A DNA stretch of 64,000 nt from Quercus robur (Eukaryota > Streptophyta > Magnoliopsida > Fagales > Fagaceae), in NCBI RefSeq assembly GCF_932294415.1, contig NC_065535.1, forward strand, positions 24,454,782 to 24,518,781, written 5' to 3'. Shown here in pieces: positions 47,076-57,430 of this stretch; within the stretch, counting starts at the first letter, position 1; every line of letters begins with the position of its first letter. A model generated the notes under the pieces. It made no database searches and had not been told where the DNA came from. It saw only the letters and a program-made list of their open reading frames with translations. Position numbers and translations under genes: made by a program.

Positions 47076-48306
47076 TCTGTTTATTTCGCTAGAAAACCTT
47101 CTATAGAGATAGTTTTCCACAATTTCCAGTGTTTTGTAGCACCAAAAAAAAAAAAAAAAAAAATTTGGTCAACAGAAAACTATCTTTAGTCAACGGAAAA
47201 CCTTAATAAAAATAAAGATTATTTTCTATAGGTTGTTTTCCAAAAAAAAAAAAGTTGGAAAACAATCTCTCTCTCACGCTTCACATTTCCTATAAATATT
47301 ATATTATTTTGTAGTCTCTGTAGCCATGGGAAACAGGAAATTTTTTTGGCGCCTTCTCTCTCTCATGATAAGCTCTCTTCAACAAAATGGTTATATACGA
47401 AATGATACAAAACTTTAGCCTAAGGCCTCTACAGGACTATCAAAAAAACACAAAACCATATAAAAGAATTTGAAGGTTTAGTTCCACTCAATATCTACTG
47501 TAGCACTAAACAATCAACAGGTCAGCGAATAACTCTAAACACAAATGGAAGTAAGAACAAACTGCTTGAATTAACTCATAACTACATCTAGATATGTAAT
47601 CCAAAAACAAATAAACCCAAGGTGATCAAGTTAATCGGCTCTATAGTTTCACCTGAAAACTGACAAAATCTGGTTGTAAACCATCGAGTGAAGCTAAGGG
47701 TTTGCTTGGTTAAGCATTTTGGGAAAATTTTAGTTTGAAAACCAAATTCATACTTGTTTTTTTTTATTTTATTATATTGATTACATAAGATGTGTTTACG
47801 TAAATTTCATATTATTCATGTTTTAAATTATACAAGAAATGTTACAAAAAGTTTGTGCATACCAAACACTAGAAACATTTTCAAGCTCATTTTCAAGATT
47901 GTTATCAAACACCAGAAAATGAGATAGTTTTCCAAAAAATGTTCTCTAAAAAATGACCTATTTTTTAAAAAAACTTTAATGCCGAAACATACAAAGTGAT
48001 AATAAATAAACTCATTAGATATTTTCCCCCAACTTAGCAGGTAACGCCATTGGAGGATTGGTCTTCCATTGAAGCATGTATTATACGATATATGAGAAGT
48101 TAAATACTACTGTACACTGCTATACGATATATCTTTGCGATTGGAGAAGTTATATATTACTGTACAATGCTGAACGTGAATTTATATATTTAGGTTATTT
48201 ATTTATTTATTTTTTTATGGGTTTGATAATTTTGATAAAAAAATAAATTAAAAAAAAGGTTAGATGAAGATGTGAAATTTGATTTTTTTTTTTTTTTTTT
48301 TTTTTA
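47076..48306. other. non-coding, no gene seen
   Basis: AT-rich with A and T runs. The words TTTTCCA / GGAAAAC repeat between 47095 and 47270. No exon recognised. Confidence 0.5.
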
Positions 48307-48626
48307 CTAGAACACGTGAATATGATATATTTTGAGTTTTTTCTTTCTTTCTTTAATTCTTTAATATTTTCTTCTACTTTGCAAACCAATCAGTAAATGA
48401 AACTAATATTTTGTTTACAGAAGCCACGTTCATGATGTGAAATTTGATATGTTTTGAGTTTTATTTATTTATTTATTTATTTTTTATCTATTCTACTAGC
48501 TAGAACACGTGAATATGATATATTTTGAGTTTTTTCTTTCTTTCTTTAATTCTTTAATATTTTCTTCTACTTTGCAAACCAATCAGTAAATGAAACTAAT
48601 ATTTTGTTTACAGAAGCCACGTTCAT
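48307..48626. repeat. recent duplication: two apparently identical 127-bp copies
   Basis: 48307-48433 and 48500-48626 read identically by eye, from CTAGAACACGTGAATATG to AGAAGCCACGTTCAT. The partial word GATGTGAAATTTGAT precedes each copy (48269 and 48434), so the duplicated unit was larger and its T-rich spacer has diverged. The identity suggests a young event. Confidence 0.9.
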
Positions 48627-49041
48627 TTTGTTTTGCCCTAAAAAAGATGCTTCTTTCCACTGGGGTTTGAAAACGTGAGAGCCAAGGTAATTGAACAGAA
48701 CACTCCACTCGGGTTTGAAAACATGAATCTTATATATATGCTTGGTTTTTAATGTAGTGAATTATTTTAATTTTACCCTATGTAAATATTTCATGTTTCT
48801 ACATTGATCCATCAACTTCTTTATAATAACTTTAGTAAATATTTTCTCATGCAATTTTTAAATAGTTTTGTACTTAAAATTTCATTATCTATTTTCACTT
48901 TATGTAAATTTATAAGATTTGCTTAGAGGATCTTTTTTTCCCCTAAAGGTTAATATTGAATTATAGCATCATCTTCCAATCATTGAAACATTGATCATAA
49001 TATTAACAAAATTGTTAGGTGATAATTAAGAAATACTAGAC
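48627..49041. other. non-coding, no gene seen
   Basis: Contains ACTCGGGTTTGAAAAC-like words repeated near 48661 and 48707. Otherwise featureless. Confidence 0.5.
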
Positions 49042-49078
49042 TCTGAGTATGCGCTCACTTGCGTGCTCAAAGACTCTT

Positions 49079-49122
<44 letters not shown>

Positions 49123-49393
49123 TTGTAAAAGTTAATAGTTTTCATTCATTATAATTTGAAGTTACTACATTTTTCAATAACAAAAATACCTACTATATAG
49201 TGTGATGAGATTTACGCCAAAAAATTATTTTACCCACAAATGCATAAATCTCATCACACCCTTAGGCATTTTTATGATTGGAAAATGTGGCCACTTCGAA
49301 TTATGATGAATGAAAACTATTGTCCTTTACCAAAAAATAAAATAAAATAGAAGAACATCTAAGCACGCACTTGAGTGTGTGCTCAAAGGCTAG
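49042..49393 (+). mobile_element. foldback element with Helitron-like 3' end
   Basis: At the 3' end AGCACGCACT-TG-AGTGTGTGCT (49362-49383) forms a 10-bp stem with one wobble. It is followed six bases later by CTAG (49390-49393) and a T, the layout of a Helitron terminus. The left end starts TCTGAGTATGCGCTC. The interior is a palindrome: TTCATTCATTATAATTTGAAG pairs with the 49276-49310 region, and GTGTGATGAGATTTA with TAAATCTCATCACAC. The base before the TC is C rather than A, so the 5' border is uncertain. Confidence 0.5.
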
Positions 49394-49919
49394 TTAACTA
49401 TTAAGAACATAGTGAACATGAAATCCAACAGTGATATTTTTTAAATATTAATACAATAAAAAGTTATTAGGTAATGTAACATTACTTAAATTTATTCCAT
49501 TTGTAAGTTTTCATCCAGCCAATTTGTAAATTGTGAATTATCTTTTTAAATTATATTGATCAAAATTGATATTCTTTAAACATTTTAGATCAAGAATTTT
49601 GGTTAAATAAATTGGATATTACACAATTAGAGTAGACTAGTTTTAAAAAATTATGAAATATATAAAAATTAAATAAATTTAAAATAATTTAGATAATAAA
49701 CATCACTTTACATGCCTAAACATTTACAAGTCAAAAAAAAAAAAAAAAAAATATAATATAAGCCAAAAGAAAACCTTATTTTTCACCGATAACAATGTAA
49801 TATGGATCTCTAACTCATATCCATAATTTTCCTTGTAAAAATAAAAATAACAAAAGTGTAGTATACATACCTATAATTCTCAATACACAAAAAGGGTTTT
49901 TATCTTGCAAAATAATAAA
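49394..49919. other. non-coding, no gene seen
   Basis: AT-rich, with an A run at 49734-49751. No exon recognised. Confidence 0.5.
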
Positions 49920-50621
49920 TGCTTCTATGGGGTCGAAAGGACTTGGAACAAGGATGGGCGTCCTAAGGCTCTAATCATCACAATTAATTTGTTAAACAAG
50001 AGGGTAATCCACAATGGGAAGACTGAACAAGTATAATCAAGAATCAAAATGAACACTTAGATTTAAATACATGAATACACTTTTGTCGATGTTACAAGCA
50101 AGCTTTTATAAGTGGAAAACACTCCTAAGACTTAAACACTTTCTCTCCCCATTTTTCTAGTCCCCATTTAGTGTGTAGGAAGAGGTTATTTATACCTCAG
50201 ATAATCCTCCCCCTTAGTGGATTACCAGGCTAGACCCCATCGTGGATTACCAGGCTGGATGTCAGTAAATCTTTGTCCAATCAGGTTTCTCTTCCCTTAG
50301 TTTCATGATGAAAATGGACTTTTGGAGTGTCAACATTGTTTAGGCCGGTCATTTAGCATTAAATGCGACGTGCATTAGGTAGAAACACCTAATTATTGTG
50401 GAGGTGACTACTGCTTAGATTGCGTGCCACTTTTCTTGGCTCCTCGGTTGTTTTTGGGCAATTCCTTCTTCCTCAGCTGTTTTAACCCTCGAACGCAACC
50501 TTCCCGTTGCACAATGAGTCTTGTCTTCTCTTCTTGGGAATAAAGGATCCAGCCCCACTCGACCTTTTCCCTTACTCAAATAATAAGGAGAGGTTGGAGT
50601 TAGAATTGCAAGTTACAACAA
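49920..50621 (-). mobile_element. solo LTR (702 bp)
   Basis: On the minus strand it begins TGTTGTAACTTGCAATTC and ends ...CATAGAAGCA (TG...CA). Flanks ATAAA (49915-49919) and ATATA (50622-50626) match 4/5, consistent with an aged 5-bp target duplication. No internal region or partner LTR is near, so it is most likely the product of LTR-LTR recombination. An internal GGATTACCAGGCT repeat occurs twice (near 50218 and 50243). Confidence 0.6.
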
Positions 50622-50711
50622 TATAAGAAAATGAAATTAAGAGAGTCAAGATAAATTTAAAGACTAGCATACAGTAGATATCATAGGAGTTAGATTAGAG
50701 TTTTCTTTACC

Positions 50712-50716
<5 letters not shown>

Positions 50717-50749
<33 letters not shown>

Positions 50750-51190
50750 ATATTCAATAGTTTACAGCGGAATGGTGTATTTGAACATTAGGTGTCTCCT
50801 TTTGAAAACACTAGGAGGTAGTAACCTATATTATACAAGTTAGTTATATAGTTGACTCTTTTTAAATTGTTATCCATCTATATTAAAACAAATGAATTAG
50901 ATATTACCACATTATTAATACTTAAAACAAATATTGACTATCACAATAGTGGTATATATATATATATATATATATTCAATAGTTACAATGGGAGAGCGTA
51001 TTTGAATATTGGATGTCTCCTTTTATAAACATCGGGAGGTACTAACCTATATTATACAAGTCAATTATATAGTTGACTCTTTTTAAATTGTTATCCATCT
51101 ATATTGAAATAAAGGAATTGGACATTACCACATTATTAATACTTAAACAAATATTGATCTTAAACAAATATTGACTATCACAGTAGTAGA
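50717..51190. repeat. ~236-bp tandem duplication anchored on TA tracts
   Basis: Each copy starts in a (TA)n run and continues TATTCAATAGTT, GTGTCTCCTTTT / GATGTCTCCTTTT, CTAACCTATATTATACAAGT-like and ATAGTTGACTC words, ending near ACTATCACA(A/G)TAGT. The copies (50717-50952 and 50953-51190) differ by scattered substitutions and small indels. Confidence 0.85.
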
Positions 51191-51866
51191 TATTTTATAT
51201 ATAAAAATATAACTTTACCAAACCTGTCCTTTAATTTGATAATGATTTACTTGAGGATATGATAGGGATATTACAAATTTTAGAACATAAGTCTTTCAAA
51301 CTAATGTATGGTCACAAAATATAGTTAAACATTTATTTACTATATTGTTAAATGACACTAATCACATTCATTACAACTTCAGTTTTTTGATAATTTGTAG
51401 AAAATTATTCAATACTTCCATTGTAGGAAATTTAACCGAAATCTCAACCTGTGAGAAACAAAAAAATAGAGAAAATACACGCCAAAGAAAGCAATCACAC
51501 GCACAAGACAATATTTTCGTAGTTCGGCAATTTGCCTACGTTCACGGAGTTGCAGGGATTTCACTATTATCAGGGAAAAGTACAAAGTGCGGCTACAGTT
51601 TTTCTCTCTCTCAAAAATACGGCAACCACGCAAACCCTAATCACACAATTGCGTTTTATACACAAAATGGGCCAAAAGAAATTTTCCTGGGGGCATTCGG
51701 CCCAAGCCTCCGCTCTATGGACTAAGCCTTAATAAATCTCTCATTAAAAATCATGCAACATTATTTGGGTCGGTTTGGGTTGTCAAACCAAATCAAACAA
51801 AACTAGTCTTCACAAAGCCCAACATCCATTACCATAGCAATGCTCCATTCTCTAGGTCCCACAATT
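51191..51866. other. non-coding; likely TE-derived
   Basis: An overlapping set of open frames (51345-51725 on +, 51409-51633 on -) shows no known motif. The stretch GTAGTTCGGCAATTTGCCTACG (51519-51540) with CACGGAGTTGCAGGGAT resembles plant LTR sequence, but ends could not be set. Confidence 0.3.
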
Positions 51867-52362
51867 AAGGGTACGTTTGGTACACTGAATGAGGATTACG
51901 ATATGAATTATAATCTTTATTACTAGTAATAAAGTGCGTTGTAATGTAATAACTAAACATATTCATTATTTTGGTTGTGAATTATAACATTAGAATGAAA
52001 CTTAAATATTTATTTTAGGAAATATCTTACTCATACAATTATATCTTCTTAAAAATTGTTATTTTTAAATTTAAGAGAGATATATGTTATTTTTTATGAA
52101 TTTTTATTTTTATAATTGTTAGATGTATATGGAAAGTTTGCTTATTTGAAAATATATTAAATTTTGAAATTATTGCACTTACTAAGGAATATCTAATGCA
52201 ACCTTTTAAAGAAGAATAATTATTCCTCATTTTAAAGAATAACTATTCATAAGGAATGACTACTTCTTGTAATAAAAATATAACCAAATTAAAGAATAAC
52301 TAAACTATAGGAATAACTATTACACTACAGTGCCTATTACAGTTTACCAAACATGCCCTAAG
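51867..52362. mobile_element. ~495-bp hAT-like MITE
   Basis: Inverted ends TAAGGGTACGTTTGGTACAC (left) and TTAGGGCATGTTTGGTAAAC (inverted right). The interior is AT-rich with ATAACTATTC-type words and no coding sequence. Confidence 0.7.
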
Positions 52363-52873
52363 AGTTTGAGAGACGGAGAACCAAGGATTGAATCTCACAA
52401 TGGGAAGTGTATGTGGAAAAAATTGCATGCTTTCGGCTCATGCTCACTAGCATTCTCAATGGGGATGAGTGCATAATTATTGTTCATTCAGATTCCCTGC
52501 TCCCACAGGCCGAAACTTAGTAGGTAGAGTGTCATTATGGTCACACTTAAGTAGAAGATGCCAACTTAGGTCACCCACCCTACCCATTTTTTTGTTCACT
52601 AAAAAAAAAAAGTTAGATTATATGTGCAAATGTAGTTCATGTTTTTTTAAATTGAACAACATCAAATTTGTTCACAGTTACTTGATTAAAATTACTTTTT
52701 CCACTGTGTCTAAAATATTTTACCTTAAACATATCTATACTAATAATTAATAATTCAATGATTATTTAAATTGTATTATTTGAATTTGTTATGTATATGA
52801 TTTTCGTTTTTAAGCACAATCTCAATAATAATAAATAGATCATATCCATCAATAGTAAAACTATAATACAATA
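52363..52873. other. non-coding, no gene seen
   Basis: The 93-codon frame at 52469-52750 has no recognisable domain and includes a poly-Lys stretch from an A run, so it is not called. Confidence 0.45.
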
Positions 52874-53122
52874 TGGGGGCGTTGGTTCGCCCCGATATTA
52901 CATTACACCATAATATTACATTAATGTAATTTTATATTAATGTAATTTCAATACAAGAATACAATATTACATTATTTAAGAATGTACGAGATTAATGTGA
53001 TGTGATATATTTTGTAATTTTAGATTATGATAGTGTTAGAAAAAATAAATGAAACCAAAAACCTTAATGTCACATCATTGTAAAGTACATCACATCAAAG
53101 ACACATCACAACGAACCAAATG
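52874..53122. mobile_element. ~250-bp MITE with TTGGTTCG ends
   Basis: Left GGGGGCGTTGGTTCGCCCCG and inverted right CGGACATTTGGTTCGTTGTG are imperfect inverted ends. The interior repeats ATTACATTAATGTAAT. Confidence 0.55.
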
Positions 53123-53876
53123 TCCGAATAGTTCTTCCATTATAATCATTAAGTAAAAGTAAGCAAGACTTAGTATAGTTGAAGAGAGACAACGCATGTC
53201 CAATTGTGTACAACAGTAAACAAGCTTTCTTTCTTAGTACATGCGTAGGTAGGAGATGAACATGTGATGGAGTTTTTTGGTGCTATGTGGTATTGAGATG
53301 GTGAGATCAGTTTAGTGAAGTTTAATTAACATGTGGGGTGAGATCAGTTTTGTGTTGTGTGGTATTGAGATGGTGCAGGGTCAACCGGATGTATTTGGGG
53401 TCTAAAACGATAACTAAATTGAGGCATTTTATGCATTTTAATTTCAATTAAATAAGTGAGTTTCAATTAACTCATCTGGTAAAGTCTTTCATAATTAAAT
53501 AAGAGATATGAGGTTCAAACCTTGCCTAAACCAAAAACCAATTGGTGTCTTGGTTTGATGATAAAATGTTATCATCAGGAGCGGACGCCATAAGTTGAAA
53601 CTCTTCAATTTCAATTGAATAATATTTTTACTAAAAATCTATTTTTCCAGCTTTTTAAGATGCATGTTTACTAATTAAATTTTGTTTCAAAGTTCTGATA
53701 ACATATCCTTTTCAACTAATAATATGACTAATCCTCATAATCTTTTTTGTGATACAATTGATCTTGTATATGATAACATCAATTTTTAACTTTGGAAAAC
53801 TTCTTTGTACAAAGTAGCAACATCAAGTATTGTATTATTAGTAAAATTCTCTAAGCAACACGTATTTTTTTAAGGG
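53123..53876. other. non-coding, no gene seen
   Basis: AT-rich. Short repeated words GAGATCAGTTTAGTG / GAGATCAGTTTTGTG lie around 53304-53350. No exon recognised. Confidence 0.5.
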
Positions 53877-54294
53877 AAAATTACACTTTACCACTTTAAA
53901 CTATATTTTATGTTACATTTTGCATCCTAAACTTTTCGAATGCACTTTTTTGCAGCCTAAACTATGACTCTTGTTACACTTTGCACTCCGATGTTAAGTT
54001 TACTGTTAACTTGGATGGAAAAATATGACACCATGTGAAAAGACCTAATTGCCCCTCTTCTCAATGCTTTAAAAATAAAAAGATAAATTACACTTTACCA
54101 TCCTAAATTATACTTTTTATTACACTTTGCACCCTAAACTTTGAATTTTTATTTAAGTTGACAGCAAACTTAACGGCAAGGTGCAAAGTGTAATAGGAGT
54201 CATAGTTTAAGGTGCAAAACGTGCATTCAAAAAATTTAGGGTCCAAAGTGTAACATGAGGTATAGTTTAGGATGATAAAATGTAATTTTCTCAT
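53877..54294. mobile_element. foldback MITE with ~140-bp arms
   Basis: Left GAAAATTACACTTTACCAC and inverted right GAGAAAATTACATTTTATC continue as paired arms through CCTAAACT, GAATGCAC, ACTATGACTC and TTACACTTTGCAC. A third partial copy of the arm start lies inside in direct orientation (54084-54140). The minus-strand frame 54103-54294 is arm sequence. Confidence 0.75.
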
Positions 54295-54704
54295 TTTATA
54301 AAGTATCTAACCTTTTGAATATAAATTTATTTGACATTTTCATTTTCACAAAACTTAGTTTTTGTTAACAACTAATATATTACTTTATATTACATAGATA
54401 AAACAATGGATTCTGACTTATGTGTCTTCTAGACTCTACGAACAAAGATAAAACAAAGAATAACACAAACTGAAGCTTGTCCACAGGTACAAAACCAAAC
54501 CAAGTGAGAGAAGTTTTACACAAATCCGAAACATAGATTTTAAAGCCAAACCTGAAGGAAATGCTTGGTCATAGAAGAAAGTTCCAAGCATTCCTACAAA
54601 GAAGCTTAAAGATATCACTGTTTTATGTTTTAAAATGAAAAGTGGCAAAAATTTTAGCAGTGAGTACAAAAAACAAGACTTGAGATTGAGATTGGTTGGT
54701 CTTT
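54295..54704. other. non-coding, no gene seen
   Basis: The minus-strand 113-codon frame at 54436-54777 runs into the MITE at its 5' end and has no recognisable domain, so it is not called. Confidence 0.45.
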
Positions 54705-54918
54705 TGGTTTTGCCTATGTTTGGATTGCACTGAAAATGAAAGATTTTTGCGTCTGGCGTTTTTTGTGTGGTGTGCACTGTTTACAGGACCCGCAAGTACG
54801 AATTTCAACAAATTTTTCTTTAAAACTGGGTCTCATGGCACTATTCACACATTTAAAAATTATTTTGCTATAATGTTTTCAGTTTTCAGTAATAAACGGT
54901 ATCCAAACAAACCCTTAA
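54705..54918. mobile_element. hAT-like MITE, family A (third copy)
   Basis: Left end CCTATGTTTGGATTGCAC, inverted right end AAGGGTTTGTTTGGATACCG. The hallmark interior has TGCACTGTTTACAGGACCC, GGGTCTCATGGCACTATTCAC, ACATTTAAAAATTATTTTGC and TTTTCAGTTTTCAG. Confidence 0.7.
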
Positions 54919-56640
54919 TTTTTCTTTGTTGAGAGAGAGACTAAAAGAAAGATATTTTTCAGCTTTTGTATGGAGATCACGAGTTCCACACTTTGAAACT
55001 CCCACGTAGAGTAAATGAAGCATCTAGCACATTTAAAGAATAAATTTTTGAAAAATGCTAAAGCGAATACAAATTTTATTACATATATAAAACATATTAT
55101 CTGATGTGGTAAATAATGTGATTTGAAGGGTTTCATTCACCTAATAAATGAATGTTTGATTTGTCTTTTTATGTTTGATGATACATCAATTTATAAGTTT
55201 ATGTAATTCATTTTGTATTAACCCAGTATTAATTTATATTATTTTTGTGAGTTTTTTTTAAGAAAATAAAATACTTTTTATCTATTGGCTAACATGTGGG
55301 TTGCTTAATTAATACTCTTGATACATCGATTAAAATTTGGGTGTCTTTTTTCATTTGGAGGTCTTGGGCGACTACTTAACTTGCCTAAGACATGGGCCAA
55401 CCATGAATTAACGAGACAATTACTATGAAAGAAGGAGAAGTTTTATCCCAAACAGTTACTATATGTGAGAAGAAGAAGCTTTATCCAATAGTACTAATAA
55501 TCTTGTTGTCATCTCAAAAAAAAATAAAAGTCTATTTAATATTTATAGTAAAAGGATCCTATTAACGGCTACTTTAATGTGTTTGTTAATTGACAACTTT
55601 CATGAAAATTTTAATACCACTTTTATGAAAAATATACAAATATGTCCCAAAAGTCAATTTATTTTTTCTTTTTACATAAAATGTTTCTAAAAATATTTAT
55701 TAAATTAATACACATTTGTTAATTTTTTTCCATAGTAAAATTAGTAGTAATTTTAGTATTTCCCTTAATTGGCACGTGGGTCTATGAAGATGGAGAAAAA
55801 ACAATGAGAGAAAAGACAGGTAGGATAAGAGACTTGGGTTTAGGGTTTCGGCAAAATTCCTAGCCAACTAACACAAATAGGACACCCAACCGCTTGTGAG
55901 GCAAAAGTGCACATTTTGGACAGGTAACACAGCTGTCAAAATAATCTTCATAATTCTCAAAAAAAAAAAAAAAAAAAAAATCTTCAGACTACACCCACCT
56001 AACCATAATTAATAATATTAATTAGTCAGATTATCAAAAAAAAATTAATTAGTCAGAGTATCACTTTACTATTACATTAAAAACGGGAAAACAACTTTGT
56101 AAATTATGACACCATTAATTACATCACAAACATAAAACGGATAAAACAAAAACAAGTTCACCAGCCAAAAAAGAATAAGGGTACGGCTAACAAGTGATAT
56201 TTTAAGAAAGTTTAAATATAAAAAATGTCTAAAAGTACTTTTTAAATCAATGCTCTAAATATATTTATTAACTTTTTATCTAACGTTGAAATTCTATTTT
56301 AACATAATTTAAGTATATATGTGTGAAATTTTTTTCAAACTTAAATTCACCCCAATCTCTTAAAATTATCACCATGTCAAAGATACACAGTAATAATTAA
56401 TTAAAAATATAAAGAACAACAAATGGACAAACGTGAATTTACAACTTTGCCATAATATCGCTTGATAAATTATGGGTGGCAGAGTTACTGTAAGGGGTGG
56501 AGTAAAGTGGTGGTCCAAAAAGCATGGAAAGCTGTGGATTTTATTGTTTTAGTTGGGAAAAAAAAAAAAAAAAAAAAACCAGAAACCGAAACAAAAACAA
56601 AAGAAAAATAGGTTGAGTGGGAAAAATCCAAAAAAATGAA
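54919..56640. other. intergenic, upstream of invertase
   Basis: No gene seen. A runs occur at 55959-55980 and 56561-56578. Confidence 0.5.
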
Positions 56641-57430
56641 AAGTCAGAGGACGTCAGACACAAAATCGATATTGAGTCCACGTGAGACAGCTCCGGGCAA
56701 ACCAAATTTTCCTCGTGCGGTCTTACCGGCTATTCCTGTATCTCTCTCTCTCTCTCTCTCTCTTTCTACGTAGTTTTAGTTAGAGTTTCGACAATTGGAC
56801 TTTTCGGATTTGGTAGATTAATAAAAAAAAGAAAAAAGAAAATTCTATTAAGGGAAGGTAACTTACACCTATTTTTTCGGTTTTGTAATTATTTTGGAAA
56901 AATGAATATCCGTTTGCATTTGAGACACTGTTTCTCTCACCTATAAATAACAGCTGTGGAACACATGCTCATTTTTTCTCCTCTTCTTCCTCGCTCTTTT
57001 ATTCTTTTTTATTTTTTATTTTTTCCTCCTCCTCCTCCGACCACCACAGAGTGCCGGCGAATTCGCCGGCGATAAAACGACACCGTCTATCCTCCTCCTC
57101 ATCCTTCCTATTTCAGCTTCGCTCTTCTCTCTCTCCCTCCCTCTCCTTATTTGGATCTTTTGTCTCTTTTCAGATCTGGTTGTTCAGGTACAGATTGCTC
57201 AATTTACTTGCAAATTATATTTCATTTTGTTTTTCACTCTTTATCATCTAATTGCTTTGTTGTTGATCTTGATCTGCCATTGTAGATTTTGAAAATTGAT
57301 CCTATTTTTTTTTTTTCTAATTTTTGCAATAGATTAGGTAATTAAATTTCTGTAATAATGTGGTTTTTGTTTGAAACTGTGTGTGTGATTTGTTGCAGAG
57401 TTCGATTTTGAGAGAGAGAGAGAGAGAGAT
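56641..57430 (+). promoter_or_regulatory. promoter and 5' leader of the alkaline/neutral invertase gene
   Basis: Candidate elements in order: GACGTC (56650-56655), a G-box CACGTG (56679-56684), a (CT)n tract (56740-56763) and a TATA box TATAAATA (56942-56949). Transcription would start about 30 bp later. A leader intron is likely, with donor TTCAG/GTACAG at 57187/57188 and acceptor TTGCAG at 57398. A GA repeat directly precedes the ATG. The G-box and ACGT core suggest bZIP/bHLH binding; this is inference from motif only. Confidence 0.6.

Noticed and set aside
51345-51725. 126-codon + frame, candidate small gene
   Set aside because: The opposite strand is also open, there is no conserved motif, and the DNA has LTR-like wording; more likely TE-derived.
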